DNA from: Desulfobacter sp. | Lineage (GTDB): Bacteria; Desulfobacterota; Desulfobacteria; Desulfobacterales; Desulfobacteraceae | Direction of reading: 5' to 3' | NCBI GenBank assembly: GCA_028768525.1 | Contig: CP054837.1 | Location: 4,398,001 to 4,462,000 of the forward strand | Length of the DNA stretch: 64,000 bases | In this document: positions 60,601 to 64,000 of the stretch, piece by piece | Numbering within the stretch: position 1 is the first letter of the stretch | Layout of the letters: each line of letters opens with the position of its first letter | Made by a program: the position numbers and the translations under genes | Notes under the pieces: generated by a model | Seen by the model: the letters and a program-made list of their open reading frames with translations, nothing else | Databases searched by the model: none | Told to the model about the DNA's origin: nothing

Positions 60601-61434
60601 GCCGGCCTTTTCCTCGCCGGGCTGTGCAATTACCCCAAGCCCATGGACGAATCCATTGAAGAGGCCCGGGCCGCGGGGCTGCGTGCGGTAAACCTTCTCT
60701 CCCAGAATGAAATTAAATCCGATGCCGTCAAGGCATATGTGACCGATGGGTGCGACGGTTGCGCCCTCTGTGTGGATGCCTGCCCCTTTGGGGCGATTTC
60801 CCTTGTCAGCCAGGGGCGGGATAAAGGGACGGACGGTATTGGAAAGAGGGGGGGGCGGGCGGCCGTTGACCCGGCCCTGTGCCAGGGGTGCGGCATTTGC
60901 GCCGCCACCTGCGGGCGTGACGGCATCCTGGTCCGGGGATTTACCACCGACCAGCTCCGGGCACAGGTCCTGGCTGCCCAGGGACCCTCTGGTAGCGGGT
61001 TTGATCCGATTATCGTCGGGTTCTTATGCAATTGGTGCTCCTATGCCGGCGCGGACGGCGCAGGTGCGGCCCGGCTTCAGTATCCGGCCGGGTTCCGGCC
61101 CATCCGGGTCATGTGTTCGGGCATGGTCCGGCCGGACCTGGTCCTTGACGCCTTTAACAGCGGGGCGGACGGTGTCATCGTTTTGGGGTGCCATCCCGGG
61201 GAATGCCACTACATTGAAGGAAATACCCGGGCGGCGGCCCGGGCCGGGGCCCTTTCATTCTCCCTGGATCGGATGGGGATCAACCCGGAACGCTTCGGCC
61301 TGGGGTGGATATCGGCGGCCCAGGCCGGGGCGTTTGCCCGGGAGGTGGCCGCATTCTCGCAAAAGATAAAGGGGCTCGGCCCCCTGGCCAGGGGGACGAA
61401 AAGAAAGGGGGCAGCCGATGAAATCTTTTTTTGA
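57649..61434 (+). CDS. HTH-HdrA-HdrA-MvhD giant fusion protein
   Basis: 1261 residues from ATG 57649 (AGAGGGAGCC upstream); the frame opens at 57550 but those 33 residues cover the inverted repeat and have no site. Order: MerR/excisionase-type HTH (5-60, LAELVGVHRNTITNWIKKG); linker; HdrA/QmoA-like half (100-545) with FAD motif VVGGGIAGIQAAL, TFPTDDCAPC and Fe-S cysteines CMACGLCAQKCP and CRVCEAVCP; full HdrA from about 549 (FICSCGSNISG, FAD VVGGGVAGMTAAL near 691); 2[4Fe-4S] (CDGCALCVDACP, CQGCGICAATC near 1035); MvhD (CNWCSYAGAD, LGCHPGECHY) from 1124. HdrA/MvhD carry flavin-based electron bifurcation or confurcation. A DNA-binding domain on such a protein is unexpected. Confidence 0.88.
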   Translation: MGLTFNVGRLAELVGVHRNTITNWIKKGVLPATPAPAKRYTLSKEAFIIFCTRANIPATVMDRVLSDPSMQEGDGTDRSAAEAASGTDVTAPVAENASDSVMVVGGGIAGIQAALDLADTGFDVFLVEKSAGIGGTMARLDKTFPTDDCAPCILLPRLADCVRRPNIRLITLAEVDSVAGRVGDFKIRIKKTPRYIDVDQCMACGLCAQKCPVSVIDDFDQGLGRRKAVYLPYDQSEPRKYAVDPDACLWLTRKKCRVCEAVCPTGAMNFRQAGSVEDLRVGAVVLAPGFSPYDPAGNDFYGYPVTPDLVTSLEFERLLSAGGPTGGVLLRPSDLTAPKRIAWVQCVGSRHINGCNTAYCSNICCMSTVKQGMAVAEQPGGRRTERVVFVEDVRSHGKESEAYFMRAKSGGIRFVRALPSALEPGARSRGVRVEYKDGTGRTRTEAFDMAVLAIGFEAPQGAGRLARQFGIELDGQGFAQTPYFEPVETSRAGVYAAGAFKNPVAIPRAVVQASAAAASVSKALAGRRRTLAGEEDLPRERDISGEAPSIGVFICSCGSNISGVVDVTALGEYAAALSHVDYVENNLFTCAVAVQKNIRDRIREMKLNRIVIAACSPLTHEHMFRSTLREAGLNGYMVEMANIRNLNAWVHRENPRGATRKAMAQVGMAVARVALNTPLARVPIGVVPRALVVGGGVAGMTAALTIADAGIHTLIVEKETRLGGNALNLDTCFNGDPVGPMLADLIRRVEGHPHIRVCMGAVLEDGGGAAGRFTAKIRAGRTLESFSFGAAVMATGGVEARPGEYGFGPQTRPGVMTQMEFDRQVMARREKLDRTSDVVFIQCVGSREDGRIYCSRICCIHSVKAAIALKQHDPGIRVHILYREIRTYGKWETLYTRAKALGVSFVRYTRETKPVVSFGDNQIRVAAAAPRGGTLTINADYLVLASGVTAGDNRSLAEMFRFSVNEDGFFNGAHPKLRPVDLSVAGLFLAGLCNYPKPMDESIEEARAAGLRAVNLLSQNEIKSDAVKAYVTDGCDGCALCVDACPFGAISLVSQGRDKGTDGIGKRGGRAAVDPALCQGCGICAATCGRDGILVRGFTTDQLRAQVLAAQGPSGSGFDPIIVGFLCNWCSYAGADGAGAARLQYPAGFRPIRVMCSGMVRPDLVLDAFNSGADGVIVLGCHPGECHYIEGNTRAAARAGALSFSLDRMGINPERFGLGWISAAQAGAFAREVAAFSQKIKGLGPLARGTKRKGAADEIFF

Positions 61435-62353
61435 TCTGGTGCAGTCGGTACAGAAGAACGGGTTGTGCTGTAACTGCATGGGCTGCGCGGTATTCTGCCG
61501 GGCGGCCGGGTTCAATGCCCTCGGGATCAATTCTGAGGGGAAACCCGTCTATGAAAAAATGGAGAATTGTTTTGAATGCGGCCTTTGCCATGCCGTCTGC
61601 CCGGCGCTGGGGGAATTTGACGGGGACATAAAAGCGCAGGCCGGATGGACGGCCCCGCCTGGCCGGATCCTTGAGGCGGTTATTGTTGGAGCTGCCGGCC
61701 CCGGGGAGGCGCCCGGCGCCCTTGCCCGCCTTTTGATCCAGCTGTTTGACAGCCGGCGCATTGACGGTGTGGTGGTCACCCTGCCCGGGGGCCATGTTTC
61801 CCTTGGGGCCTCCCGGGAGAAGATTTTGGCCGCTGTCCGGCCCATCCCGGAGGATGGGGCCGGCCGGATCCGGGTAGAGGAAAAAGGGAATTTGGATGTA
61901 TTGCAGCCGATTGTCGCTGGGGCCTTGACCCGGGTCGCCCTGGTCGGCGCCCCGTGCCAGATCAGGGCCCTGAGGAAGATGCAGGTGCTGAACCTGGCGC
62001 CTTCCCATGCCATTGAGATCTGTTTCGGCCTGTTTTGCAGCGGAGAAAAATACCTGGCGGGCTGCAGGTATTGCAGTGATTTCTCATCGGAATTCGCAGA
62101 TATCTCCTGGGGGAGGGTGGAGGGCCTTCAAACGGGGGAAAGCACGTTCATTGCACGGACAGACGCAGGGCAGGCTATGTTGACCGATTGTCTGGCCGCC
62201 GGGGAGCTTGTGCCGCCGGAGGGCGGCGGCCATGGACGTGAGGCCCCGGCCATGGCCGTGAAGACGGTGAAATCCGTTTCTGCCCGGAAAAAAGCAAGGG
62301 CCCTGCGCAATCTGCGAAGTCTTAAAACCAGGTCGGTAAAGGTGAATATCTGA
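61418..62353 (+). CDS. Shortened FrhB-like iron-sulfur protein
   Basis: 311 residues, starting inside the end of the HdrA fusion (17-base overlap, translational coupling). Both N-terminal [4Fe-4S] motifs (CCNCMGCAVFC, CFECGLCHAVCP) and VGAPCQIRALRKMQ, FGLFCSGE, CRYCSDFSSEFADISWG are kept. Compared with the paralogue at 46374 about 50 residues are missing between FCSG and CxYCxDF, and the flavin segment DGGVVTAIL is replaced by APGALARLL. FAD or cofactor binding may be lost, leaving an electron-wire subunit. Likely partner of the HdrA fusion. Confidence 0.82.
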   Translation: MKSFFDLVQSVQKNGLCCNCMGCAVFCRAAGFNALGINSEGKPVYEKMENCFECGLCHAVCPALGEFDGDIKAQAGWTAPPGRILEAVIVGAAGPGEAPGALARLLIQLFDSRRIDGVVVTLPGGHVSLGASREKILAAVRPIPEDGAGRIRVEEKGNLDVLQPIVAGALTRVALVGAPCQIRALRKMQVLNLAPSHAIEICFGLFCSGEKYLAGCRYCSDFSSEFADISWGRVEGLQTGESTFIARTDAGQAMLTDCLAAGELVPPEGGGHGREAPAMAVKTVKSVSARKKARALRNLRSLKTRSVKVNI

Positions 62354-62382
62354 TTTGCCCCCGGGTTTCCGGCCGGACGGGG

Positions 62383-62817
62383 ATGGACCGAAAAAAGCGG
62401 ATGGCGAAACAATTTCTTGATTTTTTTAGGAAAATAAGAATAAAATACAGCCTAAATGCCCCAGTAAACGAAAGCCGAACAATGAAAAAAGAAAAAAACA
62501 CCCGGGTTGAGGAATTGAGGGCCGATGTGAGAGAGGCCGCGGAAAAAGGGGGGAGCATAGAATTCAAACCCTCTGAAAATGCCATGGTTTACCAGTTCGG
62601 TCTCAGGGATTGGTCCACGTCCGGACTGGGTATCCTGGTCCGTAACGATTCAAGGGTCCTGGCCCTGATTGAGGTGGGGCAGGTGATCTCCCTGAAGGTC
62701 CACGACCCCGGGGGGCATGTGTCTGATACCCCTATTGAGGCAGAAATCCGCCATATTTCGGAACCGGAGGATGGCCGCCACCCCGACCATAAAATCATCG
62801 GCCTTCAGATCCTATAG
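62383..62817 (+). CDS. PilZ-like domain protein
   Basis: 144 residues. A PilZ-type beta barrel may run from about 68 to the end: YQFGLRDWSTSGLGILVRN with the DxSxxG motif, EVGQVISLKVHDPG and IEAEIRHISEPED, then HKIIGLQIL. The N-terminal RxxxR that binds c-di-GMP in PilZ is not visible, so ligand binding is doubtful. The start could be as late as ATG 62482. It follows the FrhB-like gene by 29 bp and converges with the response regulator, 4 bp apart. Confidence 0.65.
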   Translation: MDRKKRMAKQFLDFFRKIRIKYSLNAPVNESRTMKKEKNTRVEELRADVREAAEKGGSIEFKPSENAMVYQFGLRDWSTSGLGILVRNDSRVLALIEVGQVISLKVHDPGGHVSDTPIEAEIRHISEPEDGRHPDHKIIGLQIL

Positions 62818-62821
62818 CTGC

Positions 62822-63523
62822 TTATTCTTCAAACCTGTACCCGATACCGTGTACCGTTTTAATTAATTCAGGAGTACCGGGATCGGTTTCTATTTTTTTC
62901 CTGAGCATGGCAATGTGCTGGTCCAGGGTCCGGGTGGTGCCGCTGTAATCGATTCCCCATATCCTGTTGAGCAGGGTGTCCCGGTCCAGCACTTCCCCGG
63001 GATGGGCGGCAAATAGCCGGATCAGTTCAAGCTCCCGCTTGGAGATATCCCAGTCGGTTTCGGGGCCGGTCAGCTTGTAGGTCTTGGGGTTGACCGTGAA
63101 TTTGGCAAAGGGGAAAGGCTCTTTCTCCGCGACGTCAGTCACCGGCGCTGGCGGGAGGGCCCTGCGGAGCACCGCCTCCACCCGGGCCAGAAGTTCATGG
63201 ATGCCAAAGGGTTTGGTGATGTAGTCGTCGGCCCCCAGTTTCAGCCCCACGACCTTGTCGATCTCCTCGCCCTTGGCCGTGAGCATAATCACGGGGACGG
63301 CGGAATCGGCAACGCGGACGGCCTGGCAGACATCATAGCCGCTTTTTTCCGGCATCATCACATCCAGCAGGAGTAGGTCGGGTTCTTCTTGTTCAAACAA
63401 AGCGAGAGCGCGTGCGCCGTCTTCGGCCTGGATGACCCGGTATCCTTCGCTTTCAAGGGTGTCTGCCAGCCCGATTCTGATGTGGGTATCGTCTTCAGCC
63501 ACAAGTATTTTAATCTTTTTCAT
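62822..63523 (-). CDS. OmpR-family response regulator
   Basis: 233 residues. A receiver with ILVAEDDTHIRIGLAD, phospho-acceptor LLLDVMMPEKSG and Lys in DYITKPFG is followed by a winged helix (ISKRELELIRLFAAHPGEVL, RTLDQHIAMLRKKIE, IKTVHGIGYRFEE). It regulates transcription. The gene overlaps the kinase gene by 14 bases, so they form one operon. Confidence 0.94.
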   Translation of the reverse strand: MKKIKILVAEDDTHIRIGLADTLESEGYRVIQAEDGARALALFEQEEPDLLLLDVMMPEKSGYDVCQAVRVADSAVPVIMLTAKGEEIDKVVGLKLGADDYITKPFGIHELLARVEAVLRRALPPAPVTDVAEKEPFPFAKFTVNPKTYKLTGPETDWDISKRELELIRLFAAHPGEVLDRDTLLNRIWGIDYSGTTRTLDQHIAMLRKKIETDPGTPELIKTVHGIGYRFEE

Positions 63524-64000
63524 TGTGTGGAATCCTTATGGTAAAGCATGCGCCCCGGCTCATCTCCGCTTCCTGGTGAGGGGCGCAGTCCGGGTCCAGA
63601 TAAAGGTCTCCGCCCTGGTCCCTGAGCATCTGCCTGGCAATACTCAGTCCAAGGCCGGACCCTGGCTTGGCTGCGGTGAGGGAATTGTCAGCACGGTAGA
63701 ATTTTTCAAAGACCCGGTCTGCGGCAGGAGCTGGAATACCGGGGCCGCCGTCCCTGACTTTTACCAGGGTGTCACCCGCCTCCCGGGCCAGGATGAATGT
63801 TATGAATTTTCCCTGGTCCGCGTATTTCAGGGTGTTGTCCATGAGATTGAGTACGGACTGTTCCAGGGCATCCCGGTCGGTGACCACCGGAAAGGGGCCC
63901 GGGGCAAAGTCTTTTATGATTTCAAAGCCTGCGTTCCGGAGCCGGATGGCATGGATGCCGATGAGTCCCTCCAGAAAGTCTTTCATGTCAAATGGTACGG
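63510..64000 (-). CDS. Sensor histidine kinase, C-terminal part (cut by window edge)
   Basis: The frame remains open to base 64000 (residues VPFD precede the first ATG), so only the kinase C-terminus is visible. HATPase_c motifs are N box VLNLMDNTLKYA, G1 VRDGGPGIPAPA, F box VFEKFYRADN and G2 PGSGLGLSIARQML. It is cognate to the OmpR-type regulator that overlaps it. The sensor region lies outside the window. Confidence 0.92.
   Translation of the reverse strand, partial: VPFDMKDFLEGLIGIHAIRLRNAGFEIIKDFAPGPFPVVTDRDALEQSVLNLMDNTLKYADQGKFITFILAREAGDTLVKVRDGGPGIPAPAADRVFEKFYRADNSLTAAKPGSGLGLSIARQMLRDQGGDLYLDPDCAPHQEAEMSRGACFTIRIPHNEKD

Noticed and set aside
1..64000. CRISPR arrays, rRNA, tRNA, transposases
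   Set aside because: None was recognised by reading the sequence; a tRNA scan was not possible.

Overview
The window looks like chromosome of a strictly anaerobic, GC-rich Desulfobacterota bacterium, most likely a sulfate reducer of the Desulfobacterales. This is inferred from gene content and not proven: a [NiFeSe] hydrogenase, HdrA/MvhD-type electron-transfer proteins, a ferredoxin-dependent 2-oxoacid oxidoreductase, IcmF-type acyl-CoA mutase and many PAS/GAF/REC signalling proteins. No rRNA, tRNA or CRISPR array was seen.

Layout. 1-6.6 kb: an operon for short-chain acyl-CoA metabolism (icmF 3' part, thiolase, 3-hydroxyacyl-CoA dehydrogenase, then an M24 peptidase and a family III CoA-transferase). 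6.6-8.4 kb: a LysR regulator and a periplasmic binding protein. 8.5-10.1 kb: an AT-richer island with a methyltransferase and a FosX-type fosfomycin hydrolase, divergent from a decayed integron-integrase-like relic. 10.1-12.0 kb: a secreted subtilase-like protein and a Usp-receiver protein. 12.2-20.7 kb: a Liv-type ABC transporter interleaved with two acyl-CoA ligases. 20.9-25.5 kb: histidine kinases, a receiver protein and a DUF4405-like membrane protein. 25.7-33.9 kb: urocanate hydratase with a clear promoter and operator, a PadR regulator with palindromic operator, a MosB-like molybdenum storage protein, ilvE, an XRE-cupin regulator and an acyl-CoA dehydrogenase. 33.9-38.0 kb: a diguanylate cyclase and a hybrid kinase. 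38.2-44.6 kb: a VOR-type oxidoreductase (four subunits plus an ACT protein), a P-loop ATPase, a DRE-TIM lyase/synthase and a radical SAM protein. 44.9-48.1 kb: an acyltransferase, a cNMP-domain protein, an FrhB-like protein and a cold-shock protein. 48.2-53.0 kb: hypCFDE. 53.0-54.2 kb: a large palindrome, an AT-rich membrane-protein gene and an attC-like site. 54.3-57.3 kb: hysD, hysA, hysB. 57.6-62.4 kb, divergent: a giant HTH-HdrA-HdrA-MvhD fusion and a second FrhB-like protein. 62.4-64 kb: a PilZ-like protein and a two-component pair cut by the window edge.

How the genes fit. IlvE, VOR, IcmF, the acyl-CoA dehydrogenase, Hbd and thiolase together would carry valine through isobutyryl-CoA and butyryl-CoA to acetyl-CoA; only a crotonase is missing from the window. 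HypCFDE and HysD mature the hydrogenase. The annotated-looking stop of its large subunit is a TGA in the active-site motif and is read here as selenocysteine, with a hairpin just behind it. The hydrogenase operon shares a repeat-rich regulatory region with the divergent HTH-HdrA fusion, the most unusual gene in the window.
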